Below are positions 12,401 through 22,092 of a stretch of DNA of 64,000 bases, piece after piece. Position 1 is the first letter of the stretch. Each line of letters starts with the position of its first letter. The notes under the pieces were generated by a model. The model was given only the letters and a program-made list of their open reading frames with translations, was not told where the DNA came from and did no database searches. The stretch comes from Cyanophora paradoxa (Eukaryota; Glaucocystophyceae; Cyanophorales; Cyanophoraceae), in contig QPMI01000457.1 of NCBI GenBank assembly GCA_004431415.1, positions 310,001 through 374,000 of the forward strand. The letters are read 5' to 3'. Position numbers and translations under genes: made by a program.

Positions 12401-15400
12401 CCTGCGGCGCCATCGTCGGGTCGTCGCGGTGCTGGCCCCAGAGGTAGACGCGGCGGGCGGCGCGGAGGATGGCGACGGCGGTGCGGTTGATGGTGTGCTG
12501 GATGTCGTCGAGGGGCGGGTTCATGGAGACGTTCGGGATCGTCAGCTCGATGTCGACGTCGAAGAAGGGCCGCTCGACGTAGAGGAAGCCGGTGGAGGCG
12601 CGCGAGCCGAGGCGCCGCTTCAGCAGGTTCAGCGAGTTGCGGATGGCGCCGATCACCGACGAGTACATCAGCTTCGAGTAGTGCCGCTGCAGCTTCTTCG
12701 CCTCGCTCGAGACGACGACGCTCTTCTCGTAGTCGCCGTCGATCGGGAACGAGAGGATCGACGCCACGAGGTCCTTCACCGCCGTCTCCACCGCCCAGTT
12801 CTTCTGGTCCATCAGCTGCGCTCGGAAACGGGGCGCGTCAGCCGCGCCCCCCCTCTGCCCGGCAGCGTCCGCACGGGCGACGCACCACGGCCGTGGCCTC
12901 GATGTGCTTGAGCTGGGTCGAGTAGAAGGAGTCGACGGTGAAGGACTGGAAGGCGGGGAGGTCGACGAGGAGGGCCTTGGAGACCGCCCGCAGGTTCCCC
13001 TCCACCCGGTTCTCGATGATGTCCGCGATCTTCGAGACGAGCTCCTCGAACTTCTGCAGCGCCGAGTGGACCCGCTGCAGGTACCCGTCGATGTTCATCG
13101 ACGTCCACGCGAGCTGCGGCGCCGCGCGTCAGCGCGGGTGTGCGGGACGGCATGGATCGAAGCGGCGCGCACGGAGGTCATGCCGGGCTTGATCTTGGCC
13201 TCGAGGTCCTCCATGTGCGGCTGCAGGGCGGCCCGCACCACGAAGGGGATCTTGGAGACGATCCGGTCGTGCTCCCGCAGCAGGAACGTGAGCGAGTTGT
13301 AGTAGTACTGCGCGCCGCGGCGCGTCAAAAGGGCGCAGGGGCGGGCCGGGGGGCGGGGGCCGGGGGGCCACGCGCCTTGAACTTCTCCTCCTGCTGGAGG
13401 ATCATGCGGGCGGCCTCGGGAACCTCGACGTTCATGCGCATGAGTGCCCGCGCCTCCTGCACGAGCTGCAGGATCTCCCGGTCGAAGTTGACGAACAGCT
13501 GCCCGTTCTCCGGGTGCCGGATGATGAGCGTCGCCTGCAGGCCGGCCCGCGCCGCCTCGATCGAGTGGCACCACGCCTGACGGGTTGTTTGAGCCACGTT
13601 GAAGAAGCGCAATCATAAAGAAGCAAGTGCAGCTACCCGGTGCCACAGCGTCTCGAACTCGATGAGCGCGCGCGCCACGCGGTTGTACGTGCGGATGATC
13701 TTCTTCGACTCCTTCGTCGACATGATGCTCTTGTTCGTCTGGAACTTCTTCATCGGCTCCTCGATGCGCCGCAGCAGCTGCCGCGACCACGCGATGTTCC
13801 CAGCCACCGGCGGCGCGTTGCGGGGCATCGGCGGGTGGAACTTCTGCTTCTCGTAAATCTGCGAGCCCGTCAGTGAGGGGCGGGGGTCGGGGGGCGGGGC
13901 GTCTGGGCGGGCGGGGTGGCGCGCGCCTTCTGGACGGTCTCGAGGTCGAGGCCGTAGTTGTGGAAGATGACCATGTACTTGCCCTCGAGGTCGGACTTGA
14001 GGGAGTCGCGGTGGAGGATGGCCTGGAACTTGCGGAGGAGGGCGAGGGCCGACTCGGTGGAGGCGATGTTCTCGAAGGAGGCGTTGATGAAGCCCTGGAT
14101 GGCCGCCTCGAGCTCGTGGACGCCCAGGTTGAACTCCAACATGTCCCGGTCGAACTGGTTCCGCGTGAAGTCCAGCAGGTCGTACGGCTTCGCCTTGAAG
14201 TCGTCCGCCATCTTGAAGAAGCCCTTCGTCAGCGTCTCCATCCCCTCGATGTTGTGCGACGCCAGCGACTGGAACTGCATGACCGTCGTGAAGAGGTCCG
14301 TCAGCTTGTAGACACGCTTGCAGAAGAGCTCGAGCCGCCCGAATATCTGCGCCTCGCTGAAGTCGAACTGGCGGCCCTTAGGCGCAAGCAGCAGCTTCTC
14401 CTTGACGCCCCGGTACGTGTCCTGGTACGCCTCGTTCAGGCGCAGGCAGGCCTCCAGCCGCTCCAGCAGCTCCGGGATCTTCTGCTCCCACAGCTTCCCC
14501 TTCGCCGTGATGTGCTGCTTGCAGTTCGTGATCATCTGCCGCAGCCGCCGCCCGTCAGCGGCAGGCCCCGCAGATGAGAGGGAAGGGTGGGGTGGGGGTG
14601 GAGGTGGGGTGGGGGTGGATGTGTGGTTGGGAGTTGGCGTTTGGGGCTTGGGGTTGGGGTTGGGGGGTGTTTTTTGGGGGGGGGGGGGGGGGGGGAAGTG
14701 GAGGGGGCGGGCGCGCCTGGTTGCTGATCTTCACGAGGAGGGTCGTCATGCGCTCCGACGTGTTGTAGTACCGCGAGATCGTGTGCATCATCTTCAGGTC
14801 TGTGCGCGCGCGTGGCGGGCAGCCGTCGGGCCGGCGCGCGGCGCGGGGGCAGGCGCGCAGACGCGCGGGGCGGGGCGCACTGTTCATGAGGCCGGGGAGG
14901 GTCTCCATGATGGAGTGCGGGTTGCCGTTGTAGAGCGGCTCGGTGTACTTCTCCAGCGTCGAGAGGTACTTCACGTTGTCCTTCGCCTCGTTCGCCGCGT
15001 CCGTGATCGCGTTGTCCAGGCTCCGCCACACCCGCAGCTGGCCCGAGCGCGCCGCCGTGAGCACGCCCACCACCCCCTGCGAGCGGCGCCATGCGTCAGC
15101 TGCGGCTGCGCGGGGGGCGCGGGCCGGCCCCGCCCCGCCCCGCCCCGCGCTCGCCTTGCACTCCTTGGTCTTGAGCTGCTCGGTGATGGAGTTGAACTTG
15201 CCCATGCGGCTGTGCCAGTACTCGAGCTCCGAGTTGGGGCCGGAGTCCTCCATCTCGCGGCGGCCCCGCTCCGGCTCGTGCAGGACGCGGTCCACCTGGT
15301 CGCACCAGATCGAGATGATCGCTGCGCGCCGCCCCCCGCGGAGCTCAGCTCCGCTCCGGCGCCCTCCGGCCTAGCTAAGCGCGCGGGCGGCGCGGCGGGG

Positions 15401-16376
15401 GCGCACATTCGTAGTGGGAGACGATCTCGGGGTCCGAGGCGGCGCGGTTGTACGCGGCGGCCTTGGGCTCGATCTCGTAGCGCCGGTCGGGCCGCGCCAG
15501 CTCCACGCCGCTCCGCAGGCTGTTCGCCGCCTCCGTGAGGGACTCCGCGAACTTGCCCACGCTAGACAGGTACTCCCGCTTCGATTCCGCGCTCGCCTTG
15601 CCCCAGTCCTCCATCCTGTGGCAAGAGCTCAGGCCGCGGGGCGGGGCGGGGCGGGGCGGGGCGGGGCGGGGCGGGCAGCGGCGGCGGCGGCCGCACTTGT
15701 GGAGAATGGGGTAGAGCAGCTCATTCATGAGCATCTGCAGGTTCTCGAGCGGGTTGCCCACGATCTCGTTGAAGATGATGTCCGTGTCGACGCTGGCGAC
15801 GCCCACGGGCTTCCCGGGCGTCGCCCGGAGCACGTATACGCCGCGTCCCACCACGCTGGCATCCTCGCCTGTCGACATGTAGAATGCGTTCGGCACTGCC
15901 GACAGGTCGATCTCCGCCCCGGCGGCAACCTTGTCGAGCACATCCTGCGGCGGCTGGTAGAAGAACCTGGCGAGCGCAGGGCGTGAGCAAGCGCCGCGCA
16001 AACGCTGAGCCTGGAGGCTAGCTCACAGCAGCTTGTTCACGCCGTTCGCAGCCAGGAAGAAGTCGTTGATCGTCGCCAGCGCCTTATCCTGCATGATATA
16101 ATCCTCGACGGTGGCCTCATTTTCGATGTCGAGGAACTCCCTTAACCGCAAGACGAGATACCTGTGCCTGCGAGGCGAGAGCCGGGCGTACGTCAGTGGG
16201 GGTGCATCGTGCACGGCCAGCGAGGTGGGTTCAAGCGGGCGGAGGATGGGAAGCTGGCTACATCGCACGACTATCGCCTCGAGCGCCGGGATAGCGTAGC
16301 TATCGCTGCAGGACCTTAAAGCTATCCGGGCGGGGCAGACGCGCCTGGTGTCGAATTTCCGAGCCCCGTCCGCCAT
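440..16376 (-). CDS. Axonemal outer-arm dynein heavy chain, gamma / DNAH5-DNAH8 class
   Basis: Motor subunit of the flagellar outer dynein arm, which slides doublet microtubules using ATP. The gene has about 29 exons and encodes roughly 4,300-4,400 residues, near the usual family length. It runs from MADGARKF (16376) to ILCSKE-stop (440). The N-terminal stem closely resembles DNAH5 (for example [15 protein letters not shown] and [11 protein letters not shown]). Four P-loops are intact: AAA1 [10 protein letters not shown] (about 9290) with [11 protein letters not shown]2 [10 protein letters not shown] (about 8250), AAA3 [10 protein letters not shown] with FMDDISMP (about 7130-6930), and AAA4 [10 protein letters not shown] (about 5860). 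A coiled-coil stalk follows at about 5100-4200, then AAA5/AAA6 and a C-terminal region with [11 protein letters not shown] and [11 protein letters not shown]. The first intron (16168-16314) preserves frame. At least seven introns have GC donors. The donor at about 6130 (after FALNKLE) is unresolved. No frameshift or premature stop was seen. Family assignment is firm; individual splice sites are provisional. Confidence 0.95.
10734..10988 (-). repeat. Low-complexity C-rich dynein intron (255 nt)
   Basis: This intron separates the exon ending FANFKNR from the one starting GPVLLKS. The donor is GTGCGC and the acceptor is preceded by GCTGAC about 15 nt upstream. Its body is almost pure G-runs on the + strand, so C-rich in the transcript. 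It contains approximate tandem copies of a GGGGAAAGGGG-type unit and a terminal homopolymer G run (about 10944-10973). Confidence 0.85.
14536..14716 (-). repeat. Dynein intron with GC donor and poly-C tract
   Basis: This 181-nt intron lies between LLVKISNQ and MITNCKQHI, a junction that is continuous in DNAH5-type proteins. Read on the minus strand the donor is CAG|GCGCGC, so it is a GC-AG intron. It carries a homopolymer G run on the + strand (about 14680-14695) beside degenerate GGGTTGG-like repeats, and a CTGAC motif before the acceptor. Confidence 0.8.
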
Positions 16377-16641
16377 GTTCGGCGGCGGAGGCTGCTAGTT
16401 CACCTCCTATCTATCAAACTGTACACATAGCCGCCCTGCTGGTTGCGCTGGCGCTTTGCAGGTTGCTGGCAAGGGGGGTATAGCGCACGAGGCCGCATTG
16501 GGAACGACAGCAAACTTCAGCGAGCGGGGCCTGCACTTGGCATGAACGACAGCCAGACGCTAGCACCGCCTGTGGGCAGTCGGTCGCGCCTGCGGGTGCG
16601 CTTCCGAGCTGGCCGCGGACTTCGGCCCGATCTGACTAGAC
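16377..16641. promoter_or_regulatory. Shared divergent promoter region, dynein / CFAP100
   Basis: These 265 bp separate two start codons pointing away from each other, so both 5' UTRs and both core promoters must lie here or inside the first exons. No TATA box stands out. Location as a promoter is inferred only from gene layout. Confidence 0.55.
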
Positions 16642-18187
16642 ATGCAGGACGACGGCGAGGCTTCGGTGCGAGAGCTCTCTCGGCCTCAGTCCCAGCACAG
16701 TCACAGAAGCGCCCGCAATGCCGCGGCCGGGGACGTCGATAACTTTTCACAGAGTGCGTATACGCTTAGCTACTCAGTTCGCCGCGGCGGTCTGCAACGC
16801 TCATGCTTCGATCCTCGCCGGTGCAGGCCCCAGCACACCCCCTGGCGAGGAGCGGTCGCGCGGAGCTTCCGATGAACCAGCTAAGAACCCTTTCAAGATG
16901 CCGACGGACGAGCAGATCTTCGCCCTGCGCGATGACGAGAAGCGTAGGAAGAAGGAGGAGCGCGAGAAGCTGAAGGTGCGGCACAGCTAGCCCTGCGAAC
17001 CTTCCAGCACGAGCTCTGAGCGAACCCTGCCCCGCAGAACCAGCACGTCTGGGAGAAAGGGACGTGGGCAACAAAGGGCAGCACCGCGCGCGTACAAGCA
17101 GAACGCGAGGACGCCGGCGCCATCGACGAGGACACCGCCGCGAAGGCCAAATCCAAAGCGAGCCTTGTCGCCGCAGCGACCAAGGCCCTCGGCAACGGTG
17201 CGGCCGCTCGCGCCCCCTTTCTTTCGCGCTTTCTTTCCTTTCTGGCCGCTGCGCGGCGTGGCGGGGGCGAGACCCGCTGCAGCTTCCGGCCGCGGCTTAC
17301 TTCCCGGCGCAGACCGGCGGAAAGAGAAGGAGAACATGGCCGAGTTCATAGCGAAGAAGCGAGAGATGTTCCTCGTGCAGGTCCGCCCGCCGCGCGTGGC
17401 CTCGGCGTCCGGTGCCCTCGGTCCGACGGTGCCGGCCGCCAGATGTCGCTGGACACGAAGCGGGCGGAGATCCGGAAGCTGGAGGAGCGGGCGCTGCAGG
17501 TCGGCCGCGGGCCCGGGCCGGCGGACCGCGCGAGGGCCGGCGTGGGATCTGACGGCGGCGGGCGGGGCGGCGCAGCGGGAGGAGGCGCTGAAGCGCTCGG
17601 AGCAGATGCTGGAGGAGGACGCGCAGCGCTTCGACGCCTTCCTCAAGGAGAACGACATGAAGGCCGTCGAGGCCATCAAGAAGTGCGGGCCCCTCCGCGG
17701 GGGCGCGGGCCGCGCCGGGGAAGGGCGGGGCCGAGCGCGCGGGCGGGGCGCAGGGCGGAGTCGGAGACGAAGGCGAAGGCGGACAAGGTGCAAGAGATCA
17801 AGAAGCTGAACGCGCAAATCGCGGCGATCAAGAGCGAGATGAGCAAGTACGACGAGCAGCTGGAGGACTGCCGCAAGTACAAGGAGTTCCTCGACAAGCT
17901 GACGCCCCCGGAGTGGACCAAGGAGCAGATGGAGCTCAAGCAGAAGCGCCGCGCCGAGCGCGCCGCCCGCCGCCTCGCCGAGGCCCAGGAGGCCGAGGCG
18001 GCGCGCGCCGCCGAGGCCGCGAGGGCCGCCGCCGCCGCCGCCCCGGGGCCCTCCGGCAAGCCCGGCGGCCACGGCCCTCCTCCGCCGCCGGCGGTCCGAA
18101 GCCCCGTGCGCCCCCGCCCTCCCACCCCTCCCCAAACGAGGCGCTTACGCTTCCGGTAGCGGCGGGACAGCGGCGGCGGCAGCAGCA

Positions 18188-18241
<54 letters not shown>

Positions 18242-19192
18242 AAGCCACCGACGCCGCAGGGCGGGCGGCCGACGAGCAGCGACGCGGCGGAGGGCGGGGC
18301 GCCGGCGGGGGCGGGGGCGGGCGGGGCGGGGGAGGAGGAGTCGGACGAGGAGCTCCCGATGCACTTCGAGCTGCCGGGGCAGCTGCTCGACATCTTCACG
18401 GCCCTCGAGGAGAGCAACCTCTTCCTCATCCAGAACTCCCAGGAGACCGAGGAGTCCCTCGAGGAGCTCAAGGCCAAGTACCGCGACACCAAGTCCCGCA
18501 TGTGCGCCGCCCCCGCCGCCCCTCCAGGATTGGCGACCCTCCCCCTGACGCCGGCGGGGGACAGGGACTCGGAGACGGCGACGCTGCAAAAGCAGATCGA
18601 CCAGCTGAAGACGGCGATCCGGACGGAGGAGGAGAAGGCGGCGCAGCTGCAGGAGAAGGCGCGCGCGTCGACCGTGCAGGGCGCCGGCAGCCGCGAGCAG
18701 GAGCGGCTGCTGGGCGACCTGAACAGCAAGATCAACGAGGTGTACGTCAAGTGCGGCTTCGACAACGACGGCCAGATGCAGCTCTCCGCCCTGCAGGCGC
18801 GGCGGCCCCTCTCCTCTCCCTGCCACCCGTCTCCCCGACGTGGCTGACGCCGGGGCCGGCGGGCGCAGATGCTCACGAACATCGAGCAGCGGCTGGAGGA
18901 GTACCTCTCGCAGATCTCGGAGATGCCGCGGGAGATCGTGGAGCAGGCGGAGAAGCAGAAGGAGAAGGAGCGGCGGCAGCGCGTGCGCGAGGAGAAGCTC
19001 GAGCAGCAGAAGAAGCAGCAGGAGGACCGCATCGCGCGCGCCCTCGAGCGCTCCAAGGCCCCCGCCCTCAAGAAGACCGGCAAGCCCGTCATGTTCCGCT
19101 CCGCCCCCGTCGAGCGGAGGCGCCGCGACCGCGAGGCCGAGGGCAAGAAGAAGGATGACGAGGAGGACGACTACATGGAGTTCTTCCAGTAG
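16642..19192 (+). CDS. CFAP100: CFAP100 / MIA1-like cilia- and flagella-associated protein
   Basis: In Chlamydomonas, CFAP100 (FAP100/MIA1) forms the MIA complex with FAP73 and regulates inner dynein arms. Family hallmarks are NPFKMPTDEQIFALR near the N-terminus, the DUF4200 coiled coil (KKREMFLVQ|MSLDTKR, EQMLEEDAQRFDAFLKEND, QLEDCRKYKEFLDKLTPPEW), the segment LLDIFTALEESNLFLIQNSQE, and the C-terminal KPVMFRS. The start at 16642 is chosen because removing an intron at 16754-16826 joins MQDDGEASV...FSQ in frame to the conserved NPFKMP segment; an ATG at 16898 would cut that motif. About nine introns are seen, for example 16976-17037. A poly-alanine run lies in mid-protein, and the splice near 18105-18180 is unresolved. 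The gene ends DYMEFFQ-stop, 141 bp from the convergent UBX gene. Confidence 0.92.
18173..18238 (+). repeat. Trinucleotide (GCG)n run encoding poly-alanine in CFAP100
   Basis: A GCG/GCA triplet array lies in the reading frame that continues as VKPPTPQGG, giving about 20 alanines between the DUF4200 coiled coil and the acidic EEESDEE segment. Triplet arrays like this are prone to length change. Whether all of it is exonic depends on an unresolved upstream acceptor. Confidence 0.75.
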
Positions 19193-19333
19193 GCGCGCCC
19201 GGGGGCCCGCGGCCGGCGCGGTGTACAGTGCGCTAGCGAATGCAGGATGGAACGAGCGATCGCGACACGGGAAGGGTGCGGAGGGGTACAGGAAGGGGAT
19301 GAGGAGGGGTAGAGGGGAGTCCGAAGGACGGGC

Positions 19334-21799
19334 CTAGAGGTACTCGCAGAAGAGGGTCATGGACTTCTCGAAGGCGGCGGCGGCGAGGGTCTGGCTGAAG
19401 TCCGTGTACACCTGCCGGCCGGCCCGGTTTAGGGGGGCGCCCTGGGCGAGAAAGAGGGCCTGGGGACACCTGGCGGGGAAAGTTGCGGGCGAGTCGGACG
19501 GTCCGCTTCCGGTCGATCGGGTGCAGGCAGCGGATGTGGTCAACGATGCTCTGCACGATGCGGTCCACGAAGGCGTCAGGGGTCTCACAGCGAGGGGCGG
19601 GGCGGGGTGGGGCGGGGCGGGCCTGGAGGCGGTCGGAGAGGCGGAAGCGGCGGCCCATGCGGTCGCCCGTCGGCAGCATGATCCGGACCTCGCAGACGTC
19701 GGGGTCCCCACGGGGCGGCTCCGCTGCGCCCGGCGCTCAGGCTCGGCCAGGCCGCCGATATCGATCGGGCGCGCGCGCACGGGGGATGTTGTGCCGGAGG
19801 CGCTGGAGAGAGGCCTGGTACGCGTCCTCCTCCTCCTCGTCCCGCCTCCGCGCCTCCTCCGCCTCCGCCTCCGCCCGCGCCGCCGCCTCCTGCTCCTCCG
19901 CCCTGCGCCCCCCGCGCCTCGGGCCGCCCGCCCCACCGCCGCCCGCCCGCGCCGAAAGACTGGCGCACCTGCGCCGCTCCGCCGCCTGCGCCGCCTCCGC
20001 CTTTCGCCTGTCCTCCTCCAGCGACCTGACCCGCCGCCGCCGCCGGCGCGGTCGGCCGGGCCGCAAGGAGCCCCAAAGGAGGGCGGGGGGCAGGACCTCG
20101 CGAAGGCCTCGTCCTGCTCGCGGCGCATGAGCTCGGCCTCGGTGATGGGGGCCTCGGCGACGAGGAACGAGCGCGTCTCGTGCAGCTCGATCAGCCGCGT
20201 CGCCAGGGACTCCCCCGAGAGGCCTGCGCGGCGCTGAGCAGGGCGGAGGTCGGCCCTGGAGGGGAAGGGCACGCCCTCGGCGTGGACGAGGTCGACTATG
20301 GAGGCGAGGGAGCCCGTGTGGGCGATCGCGTACAGCTGCGGCCGCGCCATCGCCTCCCTGGCGGCGGAGGAGGCGGGCGAAGGATCAGGCGGAGGATGGG
20401 GCGAAGGATGAGCGGCCGGGGAGGCGGCGCACGTGAGCCAGGCGGCGCGGCGGCCGAAGCGGCGGAGCGTCTGGTCCCCGCAGTGCTTGAAGAAGAACGT
20501 GAAGCTCTCCGCCAGGGTCTGCGCGCCCGTTCGCTCTCACCGAGTTCCAGTGGGGGAAGGGGAAGCCGGGCGGGGCGGGGCGGGGCGGGCCTGGACGACC
20601 GCCGGGTGGCTTAGGGCCTCCCTGCAGAAGCGCTCGTGCTGCGCGCCGGCGTCGGCGTCGGCGTCGGCTTTGCGGGGCGGAGGCGGGGGCGGACCTCGGG
20701 CTCTCCCTCGCGGTGGAGGTAGAGGACGAGGAGGCGGCCCTTGGAGCGCGCGTCGGCGACCGCCGCCTCGTACCCCCCCGCGAAGGCCGCGGGGCGGAGG
20801 GCCACGTCGGGGTAGAAGATCTCGAAGATGGTCTCCAGGGGGGCCTCCTCGACGTCGATCAGGCAGAGCTTGGCGATCTCGTCCTTGCTCGGCAGCGCCG
20901 CGCCGGGCCCCGCCGAGGACGAGGCGGCCGCGACCGGCGGCGGCGCGGCCGGCCGGCCGAACCGCGGCGGGCTGTCGTCCCCGCCGTAACGCATCTCGTC
21001 GTCCGAATCGCCGACCAGCCGCTGCGTGCCCTCCGCGCGAGCCGCCGCCTCCTCCGCGCCGGCCTCCCCGTCCGCCCGGGCGCCGCCTCGGCTCCGGATC
21101 CATCTCCATGCGCTCCTCCACGCGGTGGGAGATCGGAGGCGGGTGCCAGCCCATTCCCCGCGCCGCCGGCCCGGCCGGCCCCGCGCCGCGGCCGCCGCCC
21201 GCGCCGCCCAGCGGCTCCCGTCCTCGCCGCGCATCTCCGCCTCGCGCTCCTCGTGGCTACGCTCTGGCGCGGTGTTCGGGTCTAGATCATCGACGATGCT
21301 TGCAGCCTCGGGGGGCGGAGCGACCTCCTCGTCGCCCGCCGGCTTTCCCAGAATCGTAATCTTTCGCCGGGACGAGGGCAGCGCGTCTGCCAAGCGCGCA
21401 TCGGGAGCTGTCTTGGGCTTGATCCCAATGAGCTTCGGCTCCTGGATCTGCGTGCGCCTGCAGAAGTGGGCGAACGTCAGCGTTATGCAATGAGCGCACG
21501 CGTGCCCCGAGCGCGTCAGGCGCAACGCTGTTCCTAGATTGCCCCCGCGCAATTGCTTATGCCCGCGAGCAGCGTATGCGCGATGGCAGCGCTGTGCGAG
21601 GAGGGGTCGGCGCTCATACGTCGCCTGACCGCGGGTGGTCGGCCGTTCATCTAAGAGTCCCGGCGGCAGCCACACAGCTAGGTGCACGTTCAAGCGATGC
21701 CACTCACTCTTGGATGGCTTTGATCAGGTCCGCGACCGTGGCATCGGAGCCGAGCGACAGCGTGAACGCGCTCGACCGCCAGCCGCACTCGATCTCCAT
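19334..21799 (-). CDS. UBL-UAS-UBX domain protein (FAF1-like p97/Cdc48 adaptor)
   Basis: Probable ubiquitin-pathway adaptor linking substrates to the p97/Cdc48 segregase. The start at 21799 (MEIECGWRSSAFTLSLG) begins a ubiquitin-like domain. After a GTGAGT intron it continues in frame as RTQIQEPKLIGIKPKTA and KITILGKPAGDE, like the UBL of UBLCP1/FAF1. An acidic linker follows, then a thioredoxin-like UAS domain (APLETIFEIFYPDVALRPAA, GRLLVLYLHREGE, FCREALSHPAVV). Next come a charged helix (REQDEAFA, EEDRRKAEAAQAAERRR) and a C-terminal UBX domain (VRIMLPTGDRMGRRFRLSD, HPIDRKRTVRLARNFPR, YTDFSQTLAAAAF). This order matches FAF1 minus its UBA and second UBL. Introns carry CCCCG-type sense-strand repeats. 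The UBX loop HPIDRKRTVRLARNFPR keeps the FPR-type p97 contact. Confidence 0.85.
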
Positions 21800-22092
21800 T
21801 TCTTCACGGCCGGGCTCCGGAAACCTTGCTGTGCGGCCTGTGCCGCTTCTTTCTCAAGTTGCGTACCCCCCTTCTCTTGGAGGCTGTGGAGCTTCGCTGA
21901 AGTCGACCCCCCTCTGCTGAAGCCGCTGAGAGCAGCAAGGAGTAGCTTTCGCAGCCGGCGTTTTCCCTTTCGAACCGAGATCTGAGTGCCTGAACTCGGT
22001 CAAACCGAACTCGCAACCGCTTGCCCCTCCCGGCCGATCGGGAGGTGCTCAGTATGTTCGCGATCCTCAGAAGAGCACGATGAGTCGGTGAT
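21800..22092. promoter_or_regulatory. Divergent intergenic region, UBX gene / PG-repeat gene
   Basis: These 293 bp lie between outward-facing ATGs at 21799 and 22093. Both promoters should be within it. I see no clear core element. The role is inferred from layout alone. Confidence 0.45.
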
